This document shows positions 1 to 53,643 of a stretch of 64,000 bases of DNA, in pieces. The notes under the pieces are model-generated. The model saw only the letters and a list, made by a program, of their open reading frames with translations, searched no databases and was not told where the DNA came from. Every line of letters starts with the position of its first letter. Positions within the stretch are counted from its first letter, which is position 1. The translations under genes were made by a program, and so were the position numbers. This DNA comes from Hermodice carunculata (taxonomy: Eukaryota > Annelida > Polychaeta > Eunicida > Amphinomidae): assembly GCA_964020975.1 (NCBI GenBank), contig OZ026618.1, forward strand, positions 30,669,306 to 30,733,305. Reading direction: 5' to 3'.

Positions 1-395
1 ATATATATGTATAAAATCTATTAAACCTATAAGAATGTATGAAGAAGTCAAGCTTGATAGTAGCCATTTTACCTATAATTTTTGCTGGAAAAAACTTAAA
101 TTCCAAATTTTGTAACATATCTGTCAACTGATGTCCATCCACAACATTGCCAGACAGCTTGTCGACACCAGCGACGGAGAGAAAAGACAACACACAACAA
201 AAGCTGAGAGTAAAGTAGTGAGTGAAGATAATTCACCTATCGCCTTGTGACGTATGAGCGTGTTTATCACAAAGGCTTATGGGTGCATCAGGGGGGACTC
301 TGGCTCTGCTAGTGTAGCTAACAAATACATGTGTACAGCCACCACTCAGTGCTGATGTAGACAACTGTCAACGTGGTTATTAGTGTACGAAGAGA
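1..395. other. AT-rich non-coding stretch
   Basis: No exon, RNA gene or repeat was recognised here. It probably belongs to the intron upstream of the first visible exon. Confidence 0.4.
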
Positions 396-657
396 ATGCC
401 TGAAGTCAGTTGCTGTGTGCCTCAGTGCATCACCTCAACAAAAAAGACACCAGGACTACTGCAATAAGTTTCTACATATTGCAGACAGACAAAAACAAAA
501 GGAAAAAAAATGGGAAAGGTTGATTAGAAACAGTAGCATACATGGCTTGACTCCTAATGGCGTTTCTGTGTTTGTTGCACTTCAGAGGTGGCCGGAATAC
601 TTACTTTCAAGAACAAAACACCAAGCATACTCCCGCGGTCGAAAGAATGGGAAAGTG
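396..657 (+). pseudogene. Decayed THAP-domain fragment
   Basis: A THAP zinc-finger layout (CxxxxC, basic W-containing middle, CxxHF) is spread over three reading frames. Frame 3 from 396 gives MPEVSCCVPQCITSTKKT. Frame 1 gives KFLHIADRQKQKEKKWERLI. Frame 2 gives LCLLHFRGGRNTYF. At least two frameshifts separate the parts. THAP domains occur in host DNA-binding proteins and in P-element-like transposases; no catalytic part is visible, so the source is unresolved. Confidence 0.45.
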
Positions 658-660
658 TGA

Positions 661-1184
661 TAGAACTACATGTATATAAGAACTTTGTACACAATTTTAA
701 GGGAAAATACCTAGATGTTCTGAACCAAGGCCTCTAAAGCCACCCATGCCAACTAGATTAATATGCCACAAATGAGCACAAAGAACCCTGGCCAGATTAC
801 AAATGGAGATGCGCATTTTGGCGGAACAAGAGGCCGAATTCCGGCTGATATACATTATTAGTTTAACATTACAGTCTTCAAGTTTATAAAAATGTTGCAA
901 AAATATTTAATTTATTACTTATCAGTGCCTATAAAATGTAAACACTGTGCAATCATAAAAATCCAATATGGCAACCATTTCCTGGCCGCGAATATGTCTA
1001 AAGATTATCACGTCGAGAGAAAAATTTTCGCTGCATCTTATGAAACAATGAATAAAATAATATGACAACAATGAAATAAGATGGGAAAGCTGTTGCCGGA
1101 CGATCACGGCAATGCCATTTTGAACTTAGTTACATTAACACAACCTGTATCTCTTTTTCTTCAAATATTGGGTGCCAGTAATTA
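661..1184. other. Non-coding, nothing recognised
   Basis: Only short frames without domain similarity are present on either strand. Confidence 0.4.
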
Positions 1185-1960
1185 TGCCTCCCGGTGGAAG
1201 CCGGGGGACATATTGTTTTAGTGCCCGTTTCCTCCGCTTCTTGTTGTTGTTGTTGTTGTTCAGGTTCTTCAACACTTGGTTTCCGTGCAATAAGTCTTGA
1301 AGGACTTGACAGAATTGATGAAACTTGGTAGGATTATGTATCTAGGCAAGACCTAGGTTGGGATTGTATTTGGATGACCTTGAGCAAATTATCAAGGTCA
1401 CAGGGTCACTTATGTGAAATTGGTTTCCGTTCGATAAGTCATGAAGAACGTGATGGAATTTGATGAAACTTGGTAGGATTGTGTATCTTGGCAAGACCTA
1501 GGTTGGGATTGTATTTGGATGACCTTGAGCGAATTCTCAAGTTCACAGGGTCACTTATGTGAAATTGGTTTCCGTGCGATAAGTGTTGAAGAACGTGATG
1601 GAATTTGATGAAACTTGGTAGGATTATGTATCTAGTTAAGACCTAGGTTGGGATCATATTTGGGTGACCTTGACTAAATTCTCAAGGTCACAGGGTCAGT
1701 TTTATGAAATAGGTTTCTGTGCTATAAGTCTTGAAGAACGTGATGGAATTTGATGAAACTTGGAAGGATAATGCATCAAGGTGAGAGCCACAATTGGATC
1801 GTAGTTGGGTGACCTTGACCTAATTTTCAAGGTCACAGGGTCATTTATGTGAAATTGGTTTCTCTGCTATAAGTCTTGAAGAACTTGATGAAAATTGCCA
1901 GAGTAATGTATCTAGGTGAGAGCTAAAATAGGATTCTAATTTTCAAGCAAACTTGGTCAT
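1185..1960 (+). repeat. 144-bp tandem repeat with AAGGTCACAGGGTCA
   Basis: It opens with a GGGGGACATATTG head, then about five diverging copies of a 144-bp unit. GACCTTGA recurs near 1377, 1521, 1665 and 1811. Each unit contains AAGGTCACAGGGTCA or a derivative, and GATGAAACTTGGTAGG. Comparable dispersed repeats are common in mollusc genomes, from general knowledge. Confidence 0.75.
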
Positions 1961-3244
1961 TTGTAATTTGTTATCACCTGTAGCTTATTCAGAGACGTAA
2001 GTGTTCCACCGGGTGACATTTTATTTTCTGTTGGAAAATCAGTCTGTTCTAGTTTGTCAAATGATTTTGCCTGAAATTATAAAAAACTTTAGTCGTGTCG
2101 ATAACCTACTTAATATGTTTATGCTGTGCGTTACGTGTCTCAGAGATGGGTCCCCCCGCTTCTTCCATAATCCTTTGAGGTAAACACACTGATACGTAAT
2201 AGGGCTTGGGGGAGCTATTTTACCTACACCAAATATGAAAATATGTTCATTTCTAGTAACCCTCCCTATTGGCTTGAAAACATGACCAAAAAGTGCCATA
2301 TGGAATTTCAACAGAATACCAAAAAAAATGTTCACTTCCTACTGACTTTTTGTCAGGCTGGATTTAATGCAGAATCTAATTTTTCCCCCTGAATTAGGAT
2401 TTTTTTTTATGGTCAAATTTGCTTGTCTACCCTTGATTTGGTATTAAAGAGGTTTAAAAAATATAATCCCCCCTCCTTCATCTGTTTTTCACATAGTGTA
2501 AAAAAAGAAAATCTGCCCTACCCTATGACTTCATAAAATTTGTGTTCCTGGAAACAAAAATATTTTTAAGGCTGGCCTTACTGTGGGCTTCATCATGAGC
2601 TGTAGACAGTTAAAAAGCTTTTGCTGTGTGTGTACATGTAGTTATATTTGCAATGATATTCTCAGTCCATACCTGATGCTGCGAGAGCTGTAAGAAACAG
2701 GACAAAACTGTGCCTGTAACAGTGATGCTAAGAACTGATTGCCATAGGTGGGCTGTTGACACAAAACACTCAATCAACATCAAGTAAGCACTGTCTCAGA
2801 GATTGTAATGATGGACAAACATGCCATTTTGACCCTCAAAAGTTAAAAATTTTAAGTAGGTTCTGTGTTATCTTGCTGTGTGTATCATCCATGAGTGACC
2901 CCCCAAAAAATAAATTCATGATCTTGTCAGCTTTGAGGGACATTTATTGGACAAGACTGGATAATTCCCTGCTCAGAGTGCTGAGAAGGGCATGTGTCGA
3001 ATGCCTGTTATTTCAAGAGTTCAATGAAATTCCTCATTAATTGAAGACATTTTGAACGAACAGTTCAGAAAGAAGAGAATGCAATAAGCTTCACAAAGAT
3101 GAGCACCATATATATTGAAGTCTCTGCACAGACCATCCAACCAAGATGGTCACAAAAATAGCAAGTGACCATTTGCTCTTTGGACCAGGCACAGTTGCCC
3201 CCATTACAATTCCCCTTTTGCTTCTGTGGTGAAGCTGCACAGAC
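1961..3244. other. Non-coding, nothing recognised
   Basis: Read on both strands; no exon-like segment, RNA gene or clear repeat was seen. Confidence 0.35.
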
Positions 3245-3454
3245 CCTAGGTTAGCATTAGCACCAGCCAAAATAGCCAAATGCTACTAAACCTCAAAATG
3301 GCCACTAAAAGTAGCAAATGGCCACTAAAATTTTCAAAAAAAAAAAAAACCTCTTTGTTTTGATGCAGAAATTATTTAACAAATTCAATGTCTGTGTAGG
3401 TCTTTCTGGAAAAAGAAGAAATTTTGGCTACTAATAAACCTAGTGCTAACCTAG
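3245..3454. mobile_element. MITE with CTAGGTTAGCATTAG ends
   Basis: Inverted ends CTAGGTTAGCATTAG and CTAGTGCTAACCTAG match at 14 of 15 positions. The interior is rich in GGCCACTA/GGCTACTA and has no coding capacity. It resembles the CAGGGACC..CTAGCC elements at 14326 and 15558. Confidence 0.6.
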
Positions 3455-3724
3455 AAAACCGCAGAACACATACTCCAAGACTACAGCAACCACTGGTTAG
3501 GAAGGAGACTTGTCCAACAGGACTTAACTGAAAGAGAAGTTCAGCTGTATGGTTACGTGGTAAATCTACAGTTCTAAGTCAACATACTGTATCCTAAAAC
3601 CCAGTCTTCATGATGTACACGTACTCAGTGGGCTGGAAAGTGGATGAAAACAGTTCAGATGAGAAAAAAAAAACAGAATACTATGCTCCAGATGAGCAGC
3701 TTGTCTTTGTTACAAATTGGCATG

Positions 3725-3906
3725 TACAGTGAAACCTCCACATACCAAATACCCTTGGGACCAGAAAAAAATGTTCAGTATAGTGAGGTGTTCGGTGAAG
3801 GGAGGTTTGATAACATTGAAAGTATATATTTGGGACCGAGAAATGGTGTTCAGGATAGAGAGTTGTTCCGTATACAGAGGTGTTCGGATTGAGAGGTTTA
3901 ACTGTA
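3725..3906. mobile_element. TA-flanked MITE, TACAGTGAAACCTCC type
   Basis: Ends TACAGTGAAACCTCCAC and GAGAGGTTTAACTGTA are imperfect inverted repeats bounded by TA. About 182 bp, no coding capacity. TA boundaries suggest a Tc1/mariner-type source. Confidence 0.6.
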
Positions 3907-4152
3907 GTAGCTAAAACACGGGGAAGAAGTCATGGTGACTAAATGTGGCAAGAAATGAGTTAACTGTAAAAGGGCTAATTAGTTATGGGTGTGGATCTAC
4001 ACATTTTCTGGAAACTGCGGTTTGTGGAAAGGAGAGAGAACATGGGAAATGAAACAATGCTAATTCTGGCATTCTTGGTTCAGCTCCTTTATGAAAAGAT
4101 TGTGGGGAAAGTGATATAGAGAACTTCCAAGTTATGACAGCGGAAACACAGT

Positions 4153-4361
4153 TTAACCTTTTCCTGCTTTAAGGCTGAATCAACAGCTTTCCTTATCACC
4201 CAGTCTGTGCCAAGGAAAGCTGTTGATGTGGGTCATACTGTACTGTTAGGTCCCACCCACATTACCCATTCAAGTTGTTTTCAGGTTTAAAGACACTGAT
4301 GTCCAAATGTTCAGGCAGGTCAGGTTCAGGCTTCAGGTGGTTTGAGTTGGGAAAGGTTTAA
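4153..4361. mobile_element. TTAA-bounded MITE with central hairpin, copy 1
   Basis: Bounded by TTAA. Ends TTAACCTTTTCCTGC and GAGTTGGGAAAGGTTTAA are inverted. The interior carries the family hairpin, ATCAACAGCTTTCC against GGAAAGCTGTTGAT. TTAA boundaries point to a piggyBac-like source. Confidence 0.6.
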
Positions 4362-4738
4362 TTTTTGGAAAAAGCTTACTATGACCTATTATATGCAGCA
4401 ACTGCCACTTCGAAGCCTCCTTAAAAGCAAAGTAGGAGATATGATGCTATTTCGGGTGGAAGGTCACTGTAGTTATGAACACCCTAGGGTAGATTACGCG
4501 TTGAGCCAATCAGGTTTTAGCCCCATAAAATAAAATTTATTGATTTATCTGGCCCCTCGATGCTTTGTGAGATCTGTGCTTTAAGTGATAGATGACCACA
4601 TGATGTGCATGCAGTTCATAATTATAGCCAGGCCAGTGCATGTTACAGTGATCCCTAATCATATGATCTCCCTAGTTTTGGCAGGCCCAGTATGATGCCG
4701 TGTCAACCTCCAAAACTGTGTGACCAGAAGATGTGTGA

Positions 4739-4923
4739 ACAGTGGTCCCCCTCTTATAAGACCACTGCAAATGCACTAGAAAAATGACTTTACAAGAGGG
4801 GTGGCTTTTCTTGAGGGATAGAATTCAATGAAAATGTCATATGTACTGCATAGAGAAGGCCGGCCTTGGTAGTGGAGATGGCCTGTCTTCAGGTGAGGCC
4901 TAAATAAGAGGGGGACCACTGTA
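4739..4923. mobile_element. MITE, ACAGTGGTCCCCCTCTTAT type
   Basis: Ends ACAGTGGTCCCCCTCTTAT and AATAAGAGGGGGACCACTGT are near-perfect inverted repeats over about 19 bp. About 185 bp, non-coding. Related ends occur at 35272, 37836 and 48687. Confidence 0.7.
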
Positions 4924-4983
4924 CATGTGTATGAACAGTGCACAAAAACCAGCGAGCAACTGGGCCATCAAAATGGTGTCTTT

Positions 4984-5222
4984 TTAACTCTTTAAGTGCC
5001 CAATTTTGGACTGAGTCAACAGCTTTTCTCAGCACACATTGGGTGCAATGCACACCAAGAAAAGCTGTTGACCTGGGATATCTTTTCTGGAACTAGAGGC
5101 ATGCTGGTACTTGAATGAAAGGTCTTTTTACAAAGAAGACAAATCTGAGATCTTAATGATAATTCAGACTAGTTTCACTTTAGTAAATCAACTTTAGGCG
5201 TGGTTGGCACTGAAAGAGTTAA
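4984..5222. mobile_element. TTAA-bounded MITE with central hairpin, copy 2 (best preserved)
   Basis: Starts TTAACTCTTTAAGTGCC and ends GGCACTGAAAGAGTTAA, a good inverted repeat with TTAA at each edge. A central hairpin is formed by GTCAACAGCTTTTCT and AGAAAAGCTGTTGAC. 239 bp, non-coding. Confidence 0.8.
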
Positions 5223-5261
5223 TAAAAGGTTGCAGTGTCCCAAGATTGTAGAGTTGATTTA

Positions 5262-5435
5262 GCTCTGTCATACTGGTCACATGCTTGTGATAACGCTGTA
5301 TTGTTTCTATGGCAACAGCAGGCAAGAAGCTTGTGTCTCGTATCCTATAAATCTCTATCTGTTTCCATGGCAAAAGTGGACATGCAAGCTTTCGATAGAA
5401 CTATGTTTGTTTCCATGGTGAAAAGCAGATAAATG
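5262..5435 (+). repeat. Degenerate minisatellite with ATGGCAA motifs
   Basis: About three units of 55-60 bp, each with TTTCTATGGCAACAG, TTTCCATGGCAAAAG or TTTCCATGGTGAAAAG. The motif resembles half of an RFX X-box. Confidence 0.5.
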
Positions 5436-5746
5436 GCGTGTGTCTATTGCTTATAACTGTGATGTCTCTGTCCTCGGTAAGTATACACACAGGCATCCTG
5501 TGTGTTTCAGAAAATTTACTTTATATCGTGTTATTGTGTTGAACATTGGGAGAGGTTGATCCCTATCAAAATGTCAATCAATGGACTACAAGTTAACTCC
5601 ACCACTGCACAGCCAATAAAATGTACCTGCCCACAGAAGTCTCTGACACCAACTGATTGAACTGAGAGTTGATGTATAGCCTTTGAGCTGACCTCATGGA
5701 AATATAATATATCATGTACATGTAGCCTGAAGAAAATTCAAGTCCA

Positions 5747-5932
5747 GGGTGGCCGAGTGGTAACATGCTAGACTGTCACCTCTGTGACCTGGGTTCAATT
5801 CTCAGCCTGTGGATCAGGTGGTAAGGGTTGACTACGATGCTGATTGTGCACAGCCCTTTTCTTTTTTACATGTGTGTTGTGGAAGGTTATTAATAAAGGC
5901 TTGGTCTGCTTCTCAATTACACATTTAAAAAC
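5747..5932 (+). mobile_element. tRNA-derived SINE
   Basis: Pol III boxes lie in tRNA order: A box GTGGCCGAGTGGTAA near 5752, B box GGTTCAATTCTC near 5793. A non-tRNA body follows, running into a TA microsatellite. It does not fold as a complete tRNA, so a SINE is the better call. Confidence 0.6.
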
Positions 5933-5934
5933 AT

Positions 5935-5948
5935 ATATATATATATAC

Positions 5949-6041
<93 letters not shown>
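5935..6041. repeat. (TA)n microsatellite
   Basis: About 105 bp of TA repeat with a few CA interruptions. It continues on the far side of the MITE at 6042-6506 (6506-6538). Confidence 0.95.
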
Positions 6042-6046
<5 letters not shown>

Positions 6047-6500
6047 GCCTGACCGAACATGTATTTTGAAACCGAACCGGGTACTCGGTACTCGGTAAAC
6101 ATTACCTATCCCGAACCGGGCACCGTTCGGGTTCGGTACATGCAATTTAAACATGCCATAAATAAACTTAGACATCTTAAAATGCTCATTTAAAGCTTTG
6201 TTTAAACAGGGGCTTGTAGCCGTTACCATTTTGCACTGTGGCATTCTTATTAATAATGTAATTCAGGCGATTAATACAACCAATGTGACGCACTTAATTG
6301 CAAAGCAGCGTTTGTTGCATTGTTTAAGATGTATACAAGCACGAAAAGTAACCTCAGTGACCTTCTTATGTAACTTTATTGGCAACATTGACAATGATAA
6401 GCAAACCCGAACATTTAGTGACTGTAAAAGCCGAACCCGAACCGGGCCTCAATCCTGAAACCCGGTAAGCTCGGGTTCGGTTGTTCGGGTTCGGTCAGGC

Positions 6501-6506
<6 letters not shown>
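6042..6506. mobile_element. 465-bp MITE inside the (TA)n tract, hAT-like ends
   Basis: Ends TTAGAGCCTGACCGAAC and GTTCGGTCAGGCTCTAA are a perfect 17-bp inverted repeat. Sub-terminal CCGAACCGGG and CGGGTTCGG motifs mirror each other. No coding capacity. Target duplication cannot be read because both flanks are TA repeat. Confidence 0.75.
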
Positions 6507-6538
<32 letters not shown>

Positions 6539-6540
<2 letters not shown>

Positions 6541-8509
6541 GTGTATCCCTGGTGACTAAGAGCTCCAGTGGTTAGGAGATTTTTATCAGAAATGGTTGAT
6601 GAAAGGTTCAGACAGATTTTGATAGCTTATGTGGGGGGTCAGTCAGCCGAGCTTATATGATGGGTGGTCATCCATTGTCTGTGTGGTTACTGGTTGATCA
6701 GTGCAGCTAATTAGGTGGAAAGATAGACAGTGGTCTGTCCATCTGTCTGTCTGGGGATTGGTTAGTCAGCGTACATGTAGATGAGTAGCCATCCATTGTC
6801 TGTGTATACGTACATCTGGTAAGAGTTTGTTCAATGAGCCACACTCTGGTGATTTTATAGTTTTAGCTCAGCTTCCTTGTCAGCCAGCTGAGCTTATAAG
6901 AAGCTGATCTGTTCATTATGCATCTGCCATTCACATTTTTTACTCTGCTCAAAAACTAGCTGCTCTGTATTCTCGTCAAGTTTGGGTGGTGTTTTTGTTT
7001 TTTTAGCTTCTCTCTTGTTTGTTCAAATAGTCACACTCTGCTGATTTTTAAATTCATTTTTTTTTTTTTTTTTTACAGTGGATGTTTGTGTGGTTGGGAA
7101 TTTTGAAAAGGAAATATGAAACAGTTTGGCCAATTGCTTTTAAGTTAGATTATGGCACTTTCCTGGTATTTCCAGACCCTAATTAATGTTCAACAGGTGG
7201 TACTGTGGCCTTGTTTTTTTTGTTTTTTTTTATGTGACTTTTTGTATGTTTTTGGCCCAGCAGACTTGTCAGTCAGTGGAACTGGTAAGAAGCTCAACCA
7301 TCCATGTTTGGTCTGGACTTCATATTTTTGACTAGATTTGTGAAAAAGTGTCAGTCAGATGCTGTTCAAACTTTGTGGGGTGCAGTACCAATTTTAATCA
7401 TATGGTCAATTTCCAATGATTCATAAATTGGTAATAAACCTTTTTAGCTCTGCTGAAGAAAGGTCACACAGCTTATGTGGCCACTCATGTCTGTCTGTCC
7501 ATCCATTAATTTTTGCTCGTTACCATCCACAGTTGTCAAGTTCACTCAATATAACTTTTAGGACTGATGGGGTGCATGGAAGTCTAGGTCTTTGTCGATA
7601 TTGCTGGGGCCACCTACATTATTACGTGATATAGGAGTCAAAATGTGAAAATCTTGTAAACGCTGTATATCTTTAATTTTTTGACGGATCTTCATGGAAT
7701 TTGATGGGATCATGGGGGAGGTCAAAGTCTAAGTTGCTAGTGATACAAGTGGCGCCACCCGTAATTTGACAGAAATTATGAGCCAAAATGTGTTTTAAGA
7801 TGTAAAATTCCATGTTTGGAAAAGTAGTTAGATTAGACTTGCCAAATTTTCAGGATATATGGACCATGTCCAATGCTAGAATGTTATATCAGTGACATTG
7901 ACTTGTTTTTGTGAGGTCACCATGCTTGTAAAATTGAAAGAGGTGATTTTGTAATGGCAGGGTGTAGCTTGGACATCAATAGCAATGTCAGCACAGCTCC
8001 AGGCCTATGGGCCTCATGTATTACATAATCTGGGTGTCCTTGATGTTCTGTCCCAAGGTCACTGAAGACATAAAGGTAAGGAGTGACTCATTGTTGTCTT
8101 GGCACATGCAACAATATCCATCAGAGGAATTTTGTACAAATAAGATATGCTTACATGTGGAGCATAGTGCCATCTGGTGGACAAATTAGACACTAAAATC
8201 ACATCAGCTTTACATGTTCAGAAGCCACTTGAGGACTTGCAACTTTGAAATGAAGAGGTAGGTGCAACATAGCCACGGTGCCAGCAGAGCATTAGGCCTG
8301 TGGGCATCTTATTTAAATAGTTCAAGTTTTTAATGAATGTTGATATATTTGTTTTGGTTTGGCCACTTGTCTGACCAGGTTTTGCACTGAATGTTGAAAA
8401 ATTTTGTGATGTGCAACTACTTGGCTAATTGCTTCAGTTGTACATAGGAACACTTCTGGGTACCCCTAGATCTTAATTTTGTTGGTAACTCCTCTAAAAA
8501 AATTAGGAT
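6539..8509. repeat. Degenerate copies of dispersed CAGCTGAGCTTAT-type repeats
   Basis: Scattered CAGCTGAGCTTAT, CCATCCATTGTCTGTGTGG and GTCTGTCCATC motifs resemble the heads of the 480-bp repeat at 16131 and 63335. Nothing coding was seen. Confidence 0.4.
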
Positions 8510-8720
8510 ATGTGTGTTCATGGATCATCCCCTCGGGAGGAGGGACCCCAATATTTTTTGGTTTGTCAGTCTGTAGTTCTTCCTGTCCACCATTTGTTTG
8601 TGAACACTGTATCTCAGGAATTAATGGCCACTTGAAATCAATTTTCAAGGTCACAGGTGCCATGTATGTGCAAAGGTTGACCCAACTAGTTGCAGCTTGG
8701 AAGCCTTCTTTACAGAAAAT
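8510..8720 (+). repeat. Dispersed repeat fragment with CAAGGTCACAGG
   Basis: Shares GAACACTGTATCTCAGGA, GGCCACTTGAAAT and TTTTCAAGGTCACAGG with 14845-15300, so the two are copies of one dispersed repeat. Confidence 0.5.
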
Positions 8721-8747
8721 GTATAGCTTAGGATATTGTTATTACAT

Positions 8748-8923
8748 GGAGTGAAACCTCATCATAACGACACTCAGATATCCAACATATTCATTATAAT
8801 GACATTAGTTTTGAACAGCAAAAGTTCATTTCTTTGTTCTTTGATTCATTTATCTGACATATTCAGTTTTCTGACACATTTCTAAGGAAACAGGTGGTGT
8901 CATCATAATGAGTTTTCACTGTA
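8748..8923. mobile_element. TA-type MITE, CAGTGAAACCTCATCATAA family, copy 1
   Basis: Ends GTGAAACCTCATCATAACG and CATCATAATGAGTTTTCAC are inverted. Copies at 25956-26126 and 28448-28812 share the interior ATTCATTTATCTGACATATTC. Confidence 0.65.
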
Positions 8924-8954
8924 CCATGAAGTACACAGTTGGAGGAGTCTTTCT

Positions 8955-9160
8955 TCTGGATTAACACAGAGTGACATCACATTGTCAGAAGATTAGCAGG
9001 AAGTGACATCATATTATTGTTGCATTATTAGCAGGAAGTGACATTACACTGTTACATAATTAGCAGGAAGTGATATCACATTGTTACATGATTAGCAGGA
9101 AGTGACATCACATTATTAGCGGGAAGTGATGTCACATTATTGTTACATATATATATTTTA
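8955..9160 (+). repeat. 36-bp minisatellite, ATTAGCAGGAAGTGACATCA
   Basis: About five units with TTAGCAGGAAGTGACATCAC and ATTGTTACAT. The TGACATCA core resembles a CRE/AP-1 site, probably by chance. Confidence 0.75.
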
Positions 9161-9479
9161 ATATCAAGAAATGCAATGGAGGCAAGAGCACATTTCCCCA
9201 ATATCACTTTGAACTGTACTGTGGCTCATACATCTGACCAGAGCAACATGGACTACGGTCAAACCTTGTCATAAGGACACTGTATGTTCCCTGTCTCAAT
9301 TATCTGAACAAAACTTACGAAAAACAAAGTGATGTGAGCATGGCTTCATGGACTTTCCACACCTCTGCCTCAAATGACTAAAGTCAGCCTCCCCCTCACT
9401 GACAGAACTAAAAAATTGCCATCCTAATGCTGTCAACTAAATAATTAAAGTAATGCTATGGTACAGTAAATACAGGACC

Positions 9480-9625
9480 TAAACCAAAGCCTCTCCGGTC
9501 GTACTGTATGGCATCTTGACCAACACTCATTTTAAACACTCTTTTTTGAACTTGTTTGTGTATTTTATACTGTGGACCAATTTTTAAGTGTCTGAAATAA
9601 AGTTATCTTATCTTATCTTACAGCA
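9480..9625 (+). mobile_element. 3' tail of a non-LTR retroposon
   Basis: AATAAAG is followed by repeated TTATC (TTATCTTATCTTATCTTA), the typical 3' end of a LINE or LINE-mobilised SINE. No coding portion is recognisable upstream. Confidence 0.4.
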
Positions 9626-9868
9626 AAGAATAAAGTGTATCAGAATCACTTAAACATGTGTGTGACCAGCCAGTCACGCTGTAATTACAATACTGTGTCT
9701 GTACTGCATACTTTATAAACTGAGAATGTAGGTTATCTACAAATAAAGGATAAAAGATAAGAAAGATACAATAAATGAATATTTGGGAAATTGTATGTAC
9801 ATGTATGGAACACATGGCAGATCTGCCTGCTTCTATGTGAGGACTTACCAGTTACGTCTCTTTTTGTA

Positions 9869-9869
<1 letters not shown>

Positions 9870-9899
<30 letters not shown>

Positions 9900-9917
9900 C
9901 ATACATACATACATACA
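9870..9917. repeat. (CATA)n microsatellite
   Basis: Twelve units of ACAT/CATA, ending 31 bp before the acceptor of the first visible exon. Confidence 0.95.
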
Positions 9918-9948
9918 ATATGTCATACATATGAACTCTGTGTTGCAG

Positions 9949-52753
<42,805 letters not shown>

Positions 52754-53413
52754 GGTCACCGTGTGACCTTGACCTTTGACTAGTATTATGTAGCACACTC
52801 ACAGTGTTGCCTGCTCAGCTGTCCCCTCTACAAGTTTACTTTATACCCTAAAGCTTCTACATTAAGTTGTCAAGTGGCTGCCAGGGCTGGTGATGTGCAG
52901 CAAGGCAGTGATACCCAGCATCTAAACATAGCAGGTGTCCATCATTTTGAGTCTTAACAATCATTAAAATTGATAATCACACTTTTTCTGTGGGAAGAGT
53001 GGACAGACTGGAACTGCTAATGTATGCTCCAATGCTCATTAAGTCACGTGCTTTTTGCGTTCCACTATGTGGAGCCTTTTTACTGTAGATTATTGCATGC
53101 ACTGTGGCTGTATGATATGGTTTGTTATTGCTGCCTGTACCGATCATGGACTGTCTTGCTGTTGTCATGGTAACCACAATGTTGCGCTATTCCAGTGTCA
53201 AGCCATGAGGAGAGTCTCCTGTACTGTTTGTGCTGTCAGTAAGCAGTGTTGTTCAATTTGCTGTAGCGTTTGCAAAATTTACCATTTGCTTCACAAAATT
53301 CACTTAGAAGACAAGAACCACGGTAGGTAGGGTAATAGATAATTACTACACTTGGTTCACTGGGCCTAATTTGCTAGATAAGTGAAATGAATTGTTTATG
53401 TTTTTTTCCAAAA
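52754..53413 (+). other. Proximal 3' UTR / flank of the ANKIB1-like gene
   Basis: Begins GGTCACCGTGTGACCTTGAC after the stop. ATTAAA occurs near 52963, but no canonical AATAAA follows closely, so the 3' end cannot be placed. GTTGTCATGGTAACC near 53160 is X-box-like. Confidence 0.4.
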
Positions 53414-53643
53414 TCAACCCCTAAAGCACTGATTTAAGACTGAGTCAGCAGCTTTCCACGGGGCACTTTGCTTGCAAGGTGTCCCAAGAAAAGCTGCTGA
53501 CTAAGACTACTTAATGCTCTAGGCTAAGCTTGCTGGTATTTGAATGAAAGGTATCTTCATGAGGAATCTGAATCTTTTAACCATTATATGTTTAATGATA
53601 ATTAGAAAACGACTCTAGCCATGACTAGCACTTTAAGGGTTAA
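53414..53643. mobile_element. TTAA-bounded hairpin MITE, copy with TTAACCCTTAAAGTGCTA end
   Basis: Left end TCAACCCCTAAAGCACTGA, right end TAGCACTTTAAGGGTTAA; central GTCAGCAGCTTTCC and AAGAAAAGCTGCTGAC hairpin. 230 bp. Confidence 0.75.

Noticed and set aside
1082-1220. ATGGGAAAGCTG open frame as a possible ANKIB1 first exon
   Set aside because: The 46-residue frame shows no similarity to the MGNxxxKFRKAL start of the family, and no donor ends it in the required phase.
5747-5815. A functional tRNA gene
   Set aside because: A and B boxes are present, but no acceptor stem pairs and a related degenerate copy occurs at 42843; SINE is the better reading.
5795-6244. Long frames on both strands reading Tyr-Ile repeats
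   Set aside because: They are the (TA)n microsatellite read in every frame.
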